DNA of 64,000 nucleotides from Streptomyces tagetis (GTDB lineage Bacteria > Actinomycetota > Actinomycetes > Streptomycetales > Streptomycetaceae): assembly GCF_018069565.1 (NCBI RefSeq), contig NZ_JAGPNL010000001.1:124001-188000 (forward strand). The letters are read 5' to 3'. The notes under the pieces were generated by a model, which was not told the origin of the DNA, ran no database searches, and saw only the letters and a program-made list of their open reading frames with translations. This document shows, piece after piece, positions 1 through 9,309 of this stretch (position 1 is the first letter of the stretch; each line of letters opens with the position of its first letter). A program made the translations under genes and the position numbers.

Positions 1-749
1 TCCGGCACCACCAGGTCGCCCCGGAAGCTCGGCACCGCCTCCAGCAGGCTGGTCAGCGAATCCCGCTCGCCCGCCTCGTCCGAGGGGTCGGGCGGCAGCG
101 CGGGCAGCCCCGGCCGGTCGCGCGGCAGCCGGGCGATGCGCGGTACGAAGGGGGAACTGGGCTCGGACGCGGCGAGGTCGTCGGACTCGCCGATCAGCGC
201 GCGGGCCTCGTCGTCGACGGCCTGGACCAGCCGCCGGGGCGGGTCGTAGGTCCAGCTCGCCGAGTGCGGCTCGCCCGCGACCCGGTAGACCAGGAGCACT
301 TCCCAGGTGCCGTCGTCGCGGCGCCAGGAGTCCCACTGGACGGTGTCCTTCTCGGCGCCGCGCAGCAGCAGCCGTTCCTGGACGGCCTCGCCGAGCGGGG
401 GGCCGGAGTTCTCGCCGGGGCGGCGGACGGGAGTCTTGCGGGCCCGCTCCGCCATGAAGGCGCGCTCGGCCAGCACGGGTCCCTCGAAACGGCGTACCCG
501 GTCCACCGGGATGCCCGCCATCTGGGCGACCTCTTCCGCGGTGGCCCCGGCTCGTATACGCGCCTGGATGTCGCGGGGGCGGAGATGGCTCTCCACCTCG
601 ATCTCGATCTGGCCGAGGCGCGGACGGTCGCCGCGCACGGCGGCCCGGAGCCGCTCGTCGATCGGAAGCGTGTACTCCGTGCTGTCCGCAGCCTTCAGCA
701 CCAGCCGTGTGCCGTCATTCGAGACGGCCACGACACGCAGTTCGGGCAT
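1..749 (-). CDS. sepH: Septation protein SepH (DUF3071), C-terminus cut by window edge
   Basis: The minus-strand frame opens with ATG at 749 behind a GGAGGT ribosome site and stays open to base 1, giving 249 residues with no stop. It starts MPELRVVAVSNDGTRLVLKA and continues with the DUF3071 core, including a helix-turn-helix-like stretch near residues 68-85 (GATAEEVAQMAGIPVDRVRR) and the conserved WDSWRRDDGTWEV block near residues 145-157. In Streptomyces SepH binds FtsZ and stimulates Z-ring assembly through this N-terminal domain. After about residue 190 the sequence becomes acidic and proline-rich, as expected of the linker. The C-terminal part lies outside the window. Identification rests on strong recall of the family sequence. 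Confidence 0.93.
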   Translation of the reverse strand, partial: MPELRVVAVSNDGTRLVLKAADSTEYTLPIDERLRAAVRGDRPRLGQIEIEVESHLRPRDIQARIRAGATAEEVAQMAGIPVDRVRRFEGPVLAERAFMAERARKTPVRRPGENSGPPLGEAVQERLLLRGAEKDTVQWDSWRRDDGTWEVLLVYRVAGEPHSASWTYDPPRRLVQAVDDEARALIGESDDLAASEPSSPFVPRIARLPRDRPGLPALPPDPSDEAGERDSLTSLLEAVPSFRGDLVVP

Positions 750-1216
750 GGGGACCTCCCGGGTGGTGCCTGCCGACGTCACGTGCGTCGCTGCTTCCGC
801 TCTGTCGAGTGTGGCCTGCCCGGGTGCAGCCTGCCACAACCTTGCCGAGTTGCCCGGCGTGTCGGACGCGGGCCCTGGAACGCCGTTATGGCACGGTTAC
901 CTGTTCGCAACGCTCAGTGACCGGCTCCGTCACCCTGTGCTACCACCCTTCCGGCGATCCAGCAAGGCCCGAACTCCCTGTCGGGAGACCGGGCCCAAGG
1001 CTCGCCACACTACTCCATTAGGGCCACGTGCGTGGATTGGCACGCCGTCCAACTTCTGGCAAGAGGTGGCGGTTGGCCGTCCTGGCGGGTTTCCCCCGAT
1101 CCGCCGCGTGGCGTACTTCACGTAATCACCAGAAACGGAACTAATGGTTTCGCTCGTACGTCCCTTTCTCATGCGGTTGATCGATCACGTACGGGAAAGA
1201 CAGGCAAGGTCCGGGG
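750..1216. other. Divergent intergenic region, sepH / membrane protein
   Basis: No convincing reading frame is seen in these 467 bases; the frames that run through show no coding signal. It must hold the promoters of sepH (leftward) and of the rightward gene at 1217. A palindrome TGATCGATCA lies at 1178-1187, about 30 bases before the rightward start. The same decamer recurs inside a longer palindrome at 9393-9406. No tRNA or other RNA gene was recognised. Confidence 0.5.
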
Positions 1217-2080
1217 ATGCGGGAAAAGCCCGACAACGACGATGAAGCGGACATACGTGCGGAGGGGGAGTCCCGGCGCATCGAACTGAGCGTGCCCCAG
1301 GTCGCGGGCAGCGCCCTGGCCGCGGTGCTGGCCGCCAAACTCGCCTCCTCCTTCGGCGTCTACGGCACGATCCTCGGCGCCGGGGTCATCAGCGTGGTGG
1401 CCACCTGCGGCGGGCCGGTCTTCCAGCACTTCTTCCGCAGCACGGGCGAGCGGCTGCGCGCCGGACGCCCCGTCACAGCCGCCGGCCCCGCCGCCGTCAC
1501 CGGCCGTGTCCCCGGCCCCGCCGCCACCGCCACCACCGCCGTCAACGCCCCGCCCGCCCCCGGCGAGTACACCGAGGGCACCGTCTACCGGGCGCGGGCC
1601 AGGAACCGGAAGCGGCCCCTGGTCGCGGCGGCGATCGTCTTCGGCGTCACCATGGGCGGCGTCACCGCCTACGAACTCGCCTCCGGAGAGAGCCTCAGCG
1701 GCGGCCCGGACACCACCGTCGGCAGCGCCCTGTCCGGCAAGAACCGGCCCTCCCCGGACCGGCGGGAGCCGGGCGGCTCCGACGAGTCGCCCTCACCCGG
1801 CGACTCCGCCACCCCGGGCTCCTCACAGGCCCCCGGCACCTCCGGCGACCCGGAGCCCACCCCCTCCGCCACCCCCGGCACCACCGCCCCGGACGGCACC
1901 ACGCCGGGCGGCGGGACGGAGACCGGACCGGCGCCCGCGCCGGACGCCTCCACCGGCCCCGCCGACCCCGGCGGCACCGGACCGACCTCCCCCGCGCCGA
2001 CGCCTACGGCCCCAGCACCCTCCGCAAGTGGTCGTTCTGGAACCGGCGATCAGGGTCCAGACGGTCCCGCAGCGCCGTGA
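1217..2080 (+). CDS. Membrane-anchored protein with long Pro/Ser/Thr-rich tail
   Basis: A 287-residue protein of unknown function. Residues 1-30 are charged and cytosolic-like. A hydrophobic, glycine-rich block (about 33-70) probably packs against or spans the membrane. A clear membrane segment follows a basic stretch (RARNRKRP) at about residues 138-158. From about residue 165 to the end the chain is almost only P, G, T, S, D and A, typical of a disordered extracytoplasmic tail in actinomycetes. The last 77 bases overlap the 3' end of the convergent oxidoreductase gene. GC-rich low-complexity DNA in the tail makes the exact C-terminus sensitive to sequencing error. I do not recognise a named family. 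Confidence 0.7.
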   Translation: MREKPDNDDEADIRAEGESRRIELSVPQVAGSALAAVLAAKLASSFGVYGTILGAGVISVVATCGGPVFQHFFRSTGERLRAGRPVTAAGPAAVTGRVPGPAATATTAVNAPPAPGEYTEGTVYRARARNRKRPLVAAAIVFGVTMGGVTAYELASGESLSGGPDTTVGSALSGKNRPSPDRREPGGSDESPSPGDSATPGSSQAPGTSGDPEPTPSATPGTTAPDGTTPGGGTETGPAPAPDASTGPADPGGTGPTSPAPTPTAPAPSASGRSGTGDQGPDGPAAP

Positions 2081-3350
2081 ACTCGCCGAAGCGCGGATAG
2101 ACCTCCGCCAGGTGCTCCGCGGTGCGGGTGTGCACCTTGCCCCAGTGCGGACGCCCCTCGTACGCGGTGAAGACGCGCTCCGCGGCGGTGAAGTACGACC
2201 GGTACGGCGTGCCCCGGAACATGTGGACCGCGATGTACGCGGTGTCGCGGCCCGACGCCGTGGAGAGCGTGATGTCGTCCGCCGGGGCGGTGCGCACCTC
2301 GACGGGGAAGCTGATCCGCAGCCGCGACCGGTCGATCATCGCCTTGAGTTCGCGCACCGCCTCGACCGCGGCCTCGCGCGGCACGGCGTACTCCATCTCC
2401 ACGAACCGCACGCGGCGCGGTGAGGTGAAGACCTTGTACGGGATGTCGGTGTAGCTCCGCGCGGACAGCGCCCGGCTGGAGATCCGGGCGATCGCCGGGA
2501 CGGTGGCGGGCACCGCGCGCCCGGCCCAGTTGGCCGCCTGGAAGACCCCGTTGGAGAGGAACTCGTCCTCGAACCACCCCCGCAGCGGCGGCACCGGCCG
2601 CTCCGGGCCCGCGCCGCGGTTGTTCCGCTTGGTGATGGTGCCGTCCGTGTGCGGGAACCAGTAGAACTCGAAGTGCTCGTTCTCCGCCCACAGTTCGTCG
2701 AAGCGGTCCAGCACCCGCGGCAGCGGCATCGGCTCCTCGCGCGCGGTGAGCAGGAACAGCGGCTGGACGGCGAAGGTGATCGCGGTGACGATGCCGAGCG
2801 CGCCGAGGCCGATCCGGGCGGCGGCGAAGACCTCGGGGTTCTCCCGCGCGGAGCAGGTGAGCACCGAACCGTCGGCGGTGACCAGCTCCAGCCCCCGGAT
2901 CTGCGCGGCGATCGAGGCGGAGTCGCGGCCGGTGCCGTGGGTGCCGGTGCTGGTGGCGCCGGAGACCGTCTGCTCCATGATGTCGCCCATGTTGGCCAGC
3001 GACAGGCCCTCGCGGGCGAGCGCCACGTTGAGCCGCTTGAGCGGGGTGCCGGCCTCGACCGTGACCGTCATGGCCTTCCGGTCGATCCGGCGTATCCCGG
3101 TCAGCAGGTGGGGGCGTATGAGGAGCCCGTCGGTCGCGGCGATGGCGGTGAAGGAGTGCCCCGTGCCGACCGCCTTGACCCGCAGCCCGTCCTCGGCGGC
3201 CCCGCGGACCGCCTCCGCCAGTTCGCCGACGGAGGCCGGGACGGCCTGACGCGCGGGGCGCGCGGAGACGTTGCCGCCCCAGTTACGCCATGTGCCGTTC
3301 CTGCCGTTCCTGCCGCTCCTGCGGTACGTGCCGTTCGTCGTGCTGCCCAA
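2004..3350 (-). CDS. FAD-linked oxidoreductase, D-arabinono-1,4-lactone oxidase family
   Basis: The protein has an N-terminal PCMH-type FAD domain, including VKAVGTGHSFTAIAATDG and the GATSTGTHGTG loop, and a C-terminal ALO-type substrate domain ending QNDHLRRVLGP. This is the layout of aldonolactone/sugar-acid oxidases; the physiological substrate is unknown. I place the start at the TTG codon at 3350 because GGGGAGG sits 5 bases upstream and conserved protein ([13 protein letters not shown]) begins soon after; the open frame upstream to 3455 is a shadow of the MFS gene. This gives 448 residues. It overlaps the end of the MFS gene, so the two are probably cotranscribed and translationally coupled. 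Confidence 0.82.
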   Translation of the reverse strand: MGSTTNGTYRRSGRNGRNGTWRNWGGNVSARPARQAVPASVGELAEAVRGAAEDGLRVKAVGTGHSFTAIAATDGLLIRPHLLTGIRRIDRKAMTVTVEAGTPLKRLNVALAREGLSLANMGDIMEQTVSGATSTGTHGTGRDSASIAAQIRGLELVTADGSVLTCSARENPEVFAAARIGLGALGIVTAITFAVQPLFLLTAREEPMPLPRVLDRFDELWAENEHFEFYWFPHTDGTITKRNNRGAGPERPVPPLRGWFEDEFLSNGVFQAANWAGRAVPATVPAIARISSRALSARSYTDIPYKVFTSPRRVRFVEMEYAVPREAAVEAVRELKAMIDRSRLRISFPVEVRTAPADDITLSTASGRDTAYIAVHMFRGTPYRSYFTAAERVFTAYEGRPHWGKVHTRTAEHLAEVYPRFGEFTALRDRLDPDRRFQNDHLRRVLGP

Positions 3351-4551
3351 CGGTGCCTCCCCGACGCGGAGCCGGCCGCTCCAGCCGGCGGTACCCGAGG
3401 AAACCGACCGCCACCGCGACGGCCCCGGCCACCGCCGGAACCCCGTACCCGGCACGCGCCCCGGCCGCGTCGATCACCCAGCCCCCCGCGGAGGAGCCGA
3501 GCGCGACCCCGACCGCCAGACCGGTGCTCACCCAGGTCATGCCCTCGGTGAGCCGCGCGCGTGGTACGTGCTGTTCGACGAGGGACATCGTCGAGATCAT
3601 CGTGGGAGCGATGGAGAGCCCCGCGACGAACAGCGCCGCGGCCAGAAACGGCAGGTTTCCGACCAGTAGGAGGGGGATCATACTCACGGCCATCGCACAG
3701 ATGCCCAGAAGCCAGCGGCGCTCGGGCCGGCCCGCGAAGCGCAGCAGCCCGAAGACCAGCGCCGCCGTGCAGGAGCCCGCCGCGTACAGGGCGAGGACCA
3801 GGCTCGCGGCGGCCTTGTGCCCGCGCTCCTCGGCGAAGGCGACCGTGACCACGTCGACCGCGCCGAAGATCGTCCCGGTCGCCACGAAGGTGGCCACCAG
3901 GACCTGGAGCCCCCGGGAGCGCAGCGCCGAACCGCCCGCCCGGTGCTCCTCGCGCGCGTGCGGGACCGGCTCGGTGGCGCGCTGGGAGGTCAGCCAGAAG
4001 ACGCCGGCCGCCAGGAAGCAGGCGGCCAGCAGCGGGCCGGCCTCCGGGAACCACGCCGTGGACAGCCCGATGGAGAGGATCGGCCCGAAGATGAAGCAGA
4101 CCTCGTCGAGCACCGACTCGAAGGAGTACGCGGTGTGCAGTCGCGGGGTGCCCCCGTACAGGGCGGCCCAGCGGGCCCGGACCATCGCGCCCAGGCTCGG
4201 CACGCAGCCGATGCCCACGCACGCAGCGAACAGCACCCAGTCGGGCCAGCCGTGGTGCGCGGCCGGCAGCAGCACCGCCGCCGCGGCCAGCGACACCAGC
4301 GTCGCCGGGCGCAGCACCCGCCGCTGCCCGTACCGGTCGACCAGCCGCGAGATCTGCGGACCGGCCACGGCGGCGGAGAGCGCGAGGGTCGCCGCGAGCG
4401 CGCCGGCCAGTCCGTACCTGCCGGTGAGCTGGGAGACCATCGTCACCACGCCGATGCCCATCATCGACAGCGGCATCCGGCCGAGGAGGCCCGCGGCGGC
4501 GAAACCCTTGGTGCCGGGAGCGGCGAACAGGGCGCGGTAAGGGCTGGGCAA
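3283..4551 (-). CDS. MFS transporter
   Basis: A 422-residue polytopic protein with about 12 hydrophobic segments and the usual central basic loop (near residues 190-205). The motif [14 protein letters not shown] after the second to third helix matches the MFS GxxxDRxGRR signature. Substrate cannot be told. The first codon appears to be TTG at 4551, preceded by GGAG 6-7 bases upstream. The hydrophilic tail contains an odd run of [13 protein letters not shown] encoded by near-repeats of a GGAACGGCA unit. The oxidase gene overlaps its 3' end, suggesting a two-gene operon. Divergent from hemH. Confidence 0.82.
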   Translation of the reverse strand: MPSPYRALFAAPGTKGFAAAGLLGRMPLSMMGIGVVTMVSQLTGRYGLAGALAATLALSAAVAGPQISRLVDRYGQRRVLRPATLVSLAAAAVLLPAAHHGWPDWVLFAACVGIGCVPSLGAMVRARWAALYGGTPRLHTAYSFESVLDEVCFIFGPILSIGLSTAWFPEAGPLLAACFLAAGVFWLTSQRATEPVPHAREEHRAGGSALRSRGLQVLVATFVATGTIFGAVDVVTVAFAEERGHKAAASLVLALYAAGSCTAALVFGLLRFAGRPERRWLLGICAMAVSMIPLLLVGNLPFLAAALFVAGLSIAPTMISTMSLVEQHVPRARLTEGMTWVSTGLAVGVALGSSAGGWVIDAAGARAGYGVPAVAGAVAVAVGFLGYRRLERPAPRRGGTVGQHDERHVPQERQERQERHMA

Positions 4552-4697
4552 CGCGGTCTCCGGAACGGCTCAGTAAGCTGCGAACGCAGTCGATACAGCT
4601 TACCGGCGGATACCGCCCCGGAGTACCCCCGCGAACCGGCCGGCGGACACACGGCCCTTCGTTTCCCGTTGTCGGTGCCGGGTGGCAGGATCGAGGC

Positions 4698-5825
4698 ATG
4701 CCTGACCTGTTGGACGCCTCCCCCTACGACGCTCTGCTCCTGCTCTCGTTCGGCGGCCCGGAGGGCCCGGACGACGTGGTCCCGTTCCTGGAGAACGTGA
4801 CCCGCGGGCGCGGCATCCCGACGGAACGCCTCAAGGAGGTGGGCAGCCACTACTTCCTGTTCGGCGGGGTCAGCCCCATCAACGACCAGAACCGCGCCCT
4901 GCTCGACGCCCTGCGCAAGGAGTTCGCCGAGCACGGCCTCGACCTCCCGGTCTACTGGGGCAACCGCAACTGGGACCCGTACCTCACGGACACCCTGCGC
5001 GAGATGGTCCGCGACGGGCGCCGCCGCATCCTCACCCTCGCCACCAGCGCCTACGCCTCCTACTCGGGCTGCCGCCAGTACCGCGAGAACCTGGCCGACG
5101 CGCTGGCCGCCCTGGAGGCCGAGGGCCTCGACCTGCCCCGGGTCGACAAGCTGCGGCACTACTTCAACCACCCGGGCTTCGTCGAGCCCATGGCCGACGG
5201 CGTCCTGCGCTCCCTGGCCGAGTTGCCCGAGGAGGTCCGCGACGGCGCGCACATCGCCTTCTCGACCCACTCGATCCCCACCTCGGCGGCCGACACCTCC
5301 GGCCCCGTCGAGGACCACGGCGACGGCGGCGCCTACGTCCGCCAGCACCTGGACGTGGCCCGGCTCATCGCCGACGCGGTCCGCGAGCGCACCGGTGTCG
5401 ACCACCCCTGGCAGCTCGTCTACCAGTCCCGCTCCGGCGCCCCGCACATCCCGTGGCTGGAGCCCGACATCTGCGACCACCTGGAGGAGCGGCACGCGGC
5501 CGGCGTCCCCGCCGTGGTCATCGCCCCCATCGGCTTCGTCTCCGACCACATGGAGGTCCTCTACGACCTCGACACGGAGGCCGCGGACAAGGCGCGCGAG
5601 CTGGGCCTGCCGATGCGCCGCTCGGCCACCGTCGGCGACGACCCGCGCTTCGCCGCCGCCATCCGCGAGCTGGTCACCGAGCGGGCCGCCACCGAGCGCG
5701 GACAGGAGATCGCGCCCTGCTTCCTCGGTTCGCTCGGCGCGAGCCACGACCTGTGCCCGGTGGGCTGCTGCCCCGCCCGCGCCCCGCGTCCCGCCGCCGC
5801 GGGCGCCGACAGCCCCTACGCGTGA
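4698..5825 (+). CDS. hemH: Ferrochelatase (coproporphyrin ferrochelatase type)
   Basis: A 375-residue protein that inserts ferrous iron into coproporphyrin III (the actinobacterial route to haem). Family landmarks include [21 protein letters not shown] at the N-terminus, FSTHSIP with the metal-site histidine region at about residues 192-198, and [20 protein letters not shown] at about 272-291. The C-terminal end carries several cysteines (CPVGCCPAR), consistent with the [2Fe-2S] centre seen in many actinobacterial members. It is followed after 8 bases by the phosphatase gene, so both are likely in one transcript. Confidence 0.95.
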   Translation: MPDLLDASPYDALLLLSFGGPEGPDDVVPFLENVTRGRGIPTERLKEVGSHYFLFGGVSPINDQNRALLDALRKEFAEHGLDLPVYWGNRNWDPYLTDTLREMVRDGRRRILTLATSAYASYSGCRQYRENLADALAALEAEGLDLPRVDKLRHYFNHPGFVEPMADGVLRSLAELPEEVRDGAHIAFSTHSIPTSAADTSGPVEDHGDGGAYVRQHLDVARLIADAVRERTGVDHPWQLVYQSRSGAPHIPWLEPDICDHLEERHAAGVPAVVIAPIGFVSDHMEVLYDLDTEAADKARELGLPMRRSATVGDDPRFAAAIRELVTERAATERGQEIAPCFLGSLGASHDLCPVGCCPARAPRPAAAGADSPYA

Positions 5826-5833
5826 GGAGCCCC

Positions 5834-6652
5834 GTGACCGCCGCCCCGACCGATCCGCTCCACGCCGAGCTGCTGGCCCTCGCCCACGAGGCCGGCCGCC
5901 GCGCCGGCGAGCTGCTGCGCGACGGCCGCCCGGCCGACCTCGCGGTCGCCGCCACCAAGTCCAGCCCGATCGACGTGGTCACCGAGATGGACATCGCGGC
6001 GGAGAAGCTGATCACCGGCCTGATCGCCGAACGCCGCCCCGACGACGGCGTCCTCGGCGAGGAGGGCTCCTCCTCCGCCGGCACCAGCGGCGTGCGCTGG
6101 GTGATCGACCCCCTCGACGGCACCGTGAACTACCTCTACGGGCTGCCGACCTGGGCGGTCTCCATCGCCGCCGAGCAGGACGGCGAGACCGTCGCCGGGG
6201 TGGTCGTGGCGCCGATGCGCGGCGAGACGTACCACGCGGTGCGCGGCGGCGGGGCCTGGGCGACAGGGGCGTGGGAGGGGGAGCGGGCGCTGTCCTGCCG
6301 CTCCGCCGCGCCGCTCGACCAGGCGCTGGTCTCCACCGGCTTCAACTACGTCGCCGAGGTCCGCGCCGCGCAGGCCGAGATCGCGCGGCGGCTGATCCCG
6401 CTGGTGCGCGACATCCGGCGCGGCGGCTCGGCCGCGATCGACCTGTGCGACGTGGCCGCCGGCCGCCTCGACGGCTACTTCGAGCGGGGACTGCACCCCT
6501 GGGACCGCGCCGCGGGCGACCTGATCGCCCGGGAGGCCGGCGCGGTGACCGGCGGACGGCCCGGCCAGGCCCCCTCGGGGGAGCTGGCGATCGCCGCCAC
6601 CCCGGCCGTCTTCGAGCCGCTCCAGAAGCTCCTGGCGGAGTTCGGGGCCTGA
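5834..6652 (+). CDS. Inositol monophosphatase family protein
   Basis: This 272-residue protein starts at GTG 5834, with GAGGAG overlapping the end of hemH. The metal-binding motifs of the Mg-dependent IMPase superfamily are present in order: EMDIAAEKLI, GEEGSS, WVIDPLDGTVNYLYG (DPLDGT signature) and, near the C-terminus, WDRAAGDLIAREAGA. The family hydrolyses myo-inositol-1-phosphate, histidinol phosphate or related phosphomonoesters; the sequence alone does not decide among them. Confidence 0.9.
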   Translation: MTAAPTDPLHAELLALAHEAGRRAGELLRDGRPADLAVAATKSSPIDVVTEMDIAAEKLITGLIAERRPDDGVLGEEGSSSAGTSGVRWVIDPLDGTVNYLYGLPTWAVSIAAEQDGETVAGVVVAPMRGETYHAVRGGGAWATGAWEGERALSCRSAAPLDQALVSTGFNYVAEVRAAQAEIARRLIPLVRDIRRGGSAAIDLCDVAAGRLDGYFERGLHPWDRAAGDLIAREAGAVTGGRPGQAPSGELAIAATPAVFEPLQKLLAEFGA

Positions 6653-6697
6653 CCGGCGCCCCGCGCGGCGATGACCGCGCGGCGATGACCTCACGGA

Positions 6698-6732
6698 GAG
6701 GGCCCCGGGGGCGTGCATCCGCCGGGGCCCTC
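6698..6732. terminator. Hairpin terminator after the phosphatase gene
   Basis: An 11-bp perfect stem (GAGGGCCCCGG / CCGGGGCCCTC) surrounds a 13-base loop, between convergent genes. It could serve both strands. Just upstream (6662-6690) a 14-base unit CGCGCGGCGATGAC occurs twice in tandem. Confidence 0.7.
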
Positions 6733-6748
6733 GCCGTTCGCGGGCCGG

Positions 6749-6922
6749 TCAGGCGTTGGTCGCCTCGACCTCCACGCCGTGCTCGGCAGCGAGGCGGCGC
6801 AGGTCGTCGAGTTCGCCCAGCTCCACGTCGACGAGGAAGTCGTCGCCCTCGTCGCGGGCCCGGGAGAGGTCGGACTCGGTCGTCTTTATGCGCTGCAGAA
6901 GTCCTGCGGTGAAAGCGTCCAT
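6749..6922 (-). CDS. Small conserved hypothetical protein (57 aa)
   Basis: ATG at 6922 is preceded by GAGGGGGC 5-6 bases upstream. The product is a soluble, acidic, probably all-helical protein beginning MDAFTAGLLQRIKTTESDLS and containing VELGELDDLRRLAAEHGV. Small proteins of this sort are found next to cutR in Streptomyces; function is unknown. The open frame extends upstream to 7045 but lacks coding character there. Confidence 0.7.
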   Translation of the reverse strand: MDAFTAGLLQRIKTTESDLSRARDEGDDFLVDVELGELDDLRRLAAEHGVEVEATNA

Positions 6923-7401
6923 GCTGCGCCCCCTCGTCCTGGGTCGTGGGTCGGTGGCACGGGGGTGTGCCAGGGGAAGGTGACGATCACGTCTTCGTGG
7001 GATGCCCAGCCCAGCCCCACCAGGGGCGGCGACCGTGCCGGACACCCCGCACCCGCTCTGCGGAAGCGGACCGCGTGTACCGCACGGTCATGCGATACGG
7101 GCAGAGCGTGATCGTGGGGTGTAAACCCGTCCTCCCCCGCGTTCCTTCCGTGGAAACCTCACCCACACGAGAAAATTTCGTCCCCCCGGAGCCCCGCCCG
7201 CGACGGACCGCCCGCCCCGCCCGGCCCCGGCCGCCCGCGACGGTCCGGACGCCCGCCCTGAGCTGCCTTACCGCCGACTTATGGCCGAAAAGGGCAGGAT
7301 GGACGCCGACACCCCCGCGTGTCCGCCCTCGCGCGTGCCGCGACGGCGCTGTGCGGGCGGACGGGGGAGACCCGAATCAGGACACAGGAAGGACCAGCGA
7401 C
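6923..7401. other. Divergent intergenic region upstream of cutR
   Basis: These 479 bases show no credible gene. They must hold the promoters of the 57-aa gene and of cutR. The stretch around 7140-7180 is unusually A-rich for this genome (GAGAAAATTT), which may mark a promoter or protein-binding site. No repeat or hairpin stands out. Confidence 0.45.
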
Positions 7402-8055
7402 GTGCGCGTACTCGTCGTCGAGGACGAGCAACTGCTCGCCGATGCGGTGGCCACCGGACTGCGCCGGGAGGCCATGGCCGTCGACGTCGTGTACGACGGT
7501 GCGGCGGCCCTGGAGCGCATCGGCGTCAACGACTACGACGTGGTCGTCCTCGACCGCGACCTCCCCCTCGTCCACGGCGACGACGTCTGCCGCCGGATCG
7601 TCGAACTCGGCATGCCCACGCGCGTGCTGATGCTCACGGCCTCCGGCGACGTCAGCGACCGGGTCGAGGGACTGGAGATCGGCGCCGACGACTACCTCCC
7701 CAAGCCCTTCGCCTTCAGCGAGCTGATCGCCCGCGTGCGCGCCCTGGGCCGGCGCACCAGCGTGCCGCTGCCGCCCGTCCTGGAGCGCGCCGGCATCAAG
7801 CTCGATCCCAACCGCCGCGAGGTCTTCCGCGACGGCCGGGAGGTGCAGCTCGCGCCGAAGGAGTTCGCCGTGCTGGAGGTCCTCATGCGCAGCGAGGGCG
7901 CCGTGGTCTCCGCCGAACAGCTTCTGGAGAAGGCGTGGGACGAGAACACCGACCCCTTCACCAACGTGGTCCGGGTCACCGTCATGACCCTGCGCCGCAA
8001 ACTGGGCGAGCCCCCCGTCATCGTCACCGTCCCCGGCTCCGGCTACCGGATCTGA
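7402..8055 (+). CDS. cutR: Two-component response regulator CutR (OmpR/PhoB type)
   Basis: GTG at 7402 follows AAGGACC. The 217-residue product has a receiver domain (VRVLVVEDEQLLADAV, phosphoacceptor in VVVLDRDLPLVHG at about residue 51, conserved lysine in YLPKPFAF) and a C-terminal winged helix ending TLRRKLGEPPVIVTVPGSGYRI. It is followed 6 bases later by the kinase gene. In Streptomyces the CutRS pair is linked to secretion/envelope stress and influences antibiotic production. The chromosomal context (hemH left, dut right) matches the cutRS locus. Confidence 0.9.
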   Translation: MRVLVVEDEQLLADAVATGLRREAMAVDVVYDGAAALERIGVNDYDVVVLDRDLPLVHGDDVCRRIVELGMPTRVLMLTASGDVSDRVEGLEIGADDYLPKPFAFSELIARVRALGRRTSVPLPPVLERAGIKLDPNRREVFRDGREVQLAPKEFAVLEVLMRSEGAVVSAEQLLEKAWDENTDPFTNVVRVTVMTLRRKLGEPPVIVTVPGSGYRI

Positions 8056-8061
8056 TCCCCC

Positions 8062-9309
8062 ATGGCGACCACCCCCACACCGCCCCAGGCGCCGCCCAAG
8101 CCCACCTGGGACCCCCGCCCGGCCACCCCGCCGCCCTGGCTGCGCCCCACCATCCGGATACGGCTCACGCTGCTGTACGGCGGCATGTTCCTGATCGCCG
8201 GCATCCTGCTGCTGTCGATCATCTACCTGCTCGCCGCGCAGGCGCTGACCTCGGGCAACGAACCGCTGTTCAAGATCGTGGACGGTCAGGCGATCAAGGT
8301 CGCCAGCGACAAGTGCCCGGCGGTCAACAACGCCAGCAACCTGTCGCTGTCCGCCTTCAACGCGGCGATCAGCGAGTGCGTCGACCACCAGCGCCAGGTC
8401 GCCCTGGACACCCTGCTCAGCCGCTCCCTGCTGGCCCTGCTCGGCCTCGCCGTGATCGCCTTCGCCTTCGGCTACGCCATGGCCGGCCGGGTCCTGTCGC
8501 CGCTGGGCCGGATCACCCGTACCGCCCGCGCCGTGGCCGGCTCCGACCTCTCGCGCCGGATCGAGCTGGACGGCCCGGACGACGAGCTGAAGGAGCTGGC
8601 CGACACCTTCGACGACATGCTGGAGCGGCTGCAACGGGCCTTCACCGCCCAGCAGCGCTTCGTCGGCAACGCCTCGCACGAGCTGCGTACCCCCCTGGCG
8701 ATCAACCGCACCCTCCTCGAAGTGCACCTCTCCGACCCGAACGCGCCGGTGGAGCTCCAGCAGCTCGGCAAGACCCTGCTGGCCACCAACGAACGCAGCG
8801 AACAACTGGTCGAGGGGCTGCTCCTCCTCGCCCGCAGCGACAACCAGATCGTCGAGCGCAAGCCGGTGGACCTCGCCGAGGTGGCCGGCCAGGCCATCGA
8901 CCAGGTGCACGGCGAGGCCGAGGAGAAGGGCGTGCGCGTCGGGGGCACCCGGGAGGCGGCGGTCGTCCAGGGCAACGGCGTCCTGCTGGAGCGGATCGCC
9001 CTGAACCTGGTGCAGAACGCGGTGCGCTACAACGTGCCCGAACAGGGCTGGGTGGAGGTCGACACCTCCGTCGAGAACGGCCACGCGGTCCTCGTCGTCA
9101 GCAACACCGGCCCGGTGGTGCCGGCGTACGAGATCGACAACCTCTTCGAGCCGTTCCGGCGGCTGCGCACCGAGCGCACGGGCAGCGACAAGGGCGTCGG
9201 GCTCGGTCTGTCCATCGTCCGCTCGGTCGCGCGGGCGCACGGCGGACACATCTACGCCCAGCCGCGTGAAGGTGGTGGACTCGTGATGCGTGTCACCTTG
9301 CCTCTCTGA
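8062..9309 (+). CDS. cutS: Sensor histidine kinase CutS
   Basis: A 415-residue kinase with two membrane segments (about 38-62 and 125-145) bracketing a short extracytoplasmic sensor of about 60 residues. The sensor contains two cysteines (DKCPAV and SECVDH), a feature of CutS thought to form a redox-sensitive disulfide. HAMP follows, then HisKA with FVGNASHELRTPLA (phospho-His) and HATPase with NLVQNAVRYN and GVGLGLSIVRSVARAHGG. Cotranscribed with cutR. Confidence 0.9.
   Translation: MATTPTPPQAPPKPTWDPRPATPPPWLRPTIRIRLTLLYGGMFLIAGILLLSIIYLLAAQALTSGNEPLFKIVDGQAIKVASDKCPAVNNASNLSLSAFNAAISECVDHQRQVALDTLLSRSLLALLGLAVIAFAFGYAMAGRVLSPLGRITRTARAVAGSDLSRRIELDGPDDELKELADTFDDMLERLQRAFTAQQRFVGNASHELRTPLAINRTLLEVHLSDPNAPVELQQLGKTLLATNERSEQLVEGLLLLARSDNQIVERKPVDLAEVAGQAIDQVHGEAEEKGVRVGGTREAAVVQGNGVLLERIALNLVQNAVRYNVPEQGWVEVDTSVENGHAVLVVSNTGPVVPAYEIDNLFEPFRRLRTERTGSDKGVGLGLSIVRSVARAHGGHIYAQPREGGGLVMRVTLPL

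Noticed and set aside
264..1125. Rightward open frames over the first kilobase
   Set aside because: They are antisense shadows of sepH, whose minus-strand frame has a clear family match and ribosome site.
2649..4540. Long rightward frames opposite the oxidase and MFS genes
   Set aside because: High-GC antisense frames without start signals; the minus-strand proteins have recognisable folds.
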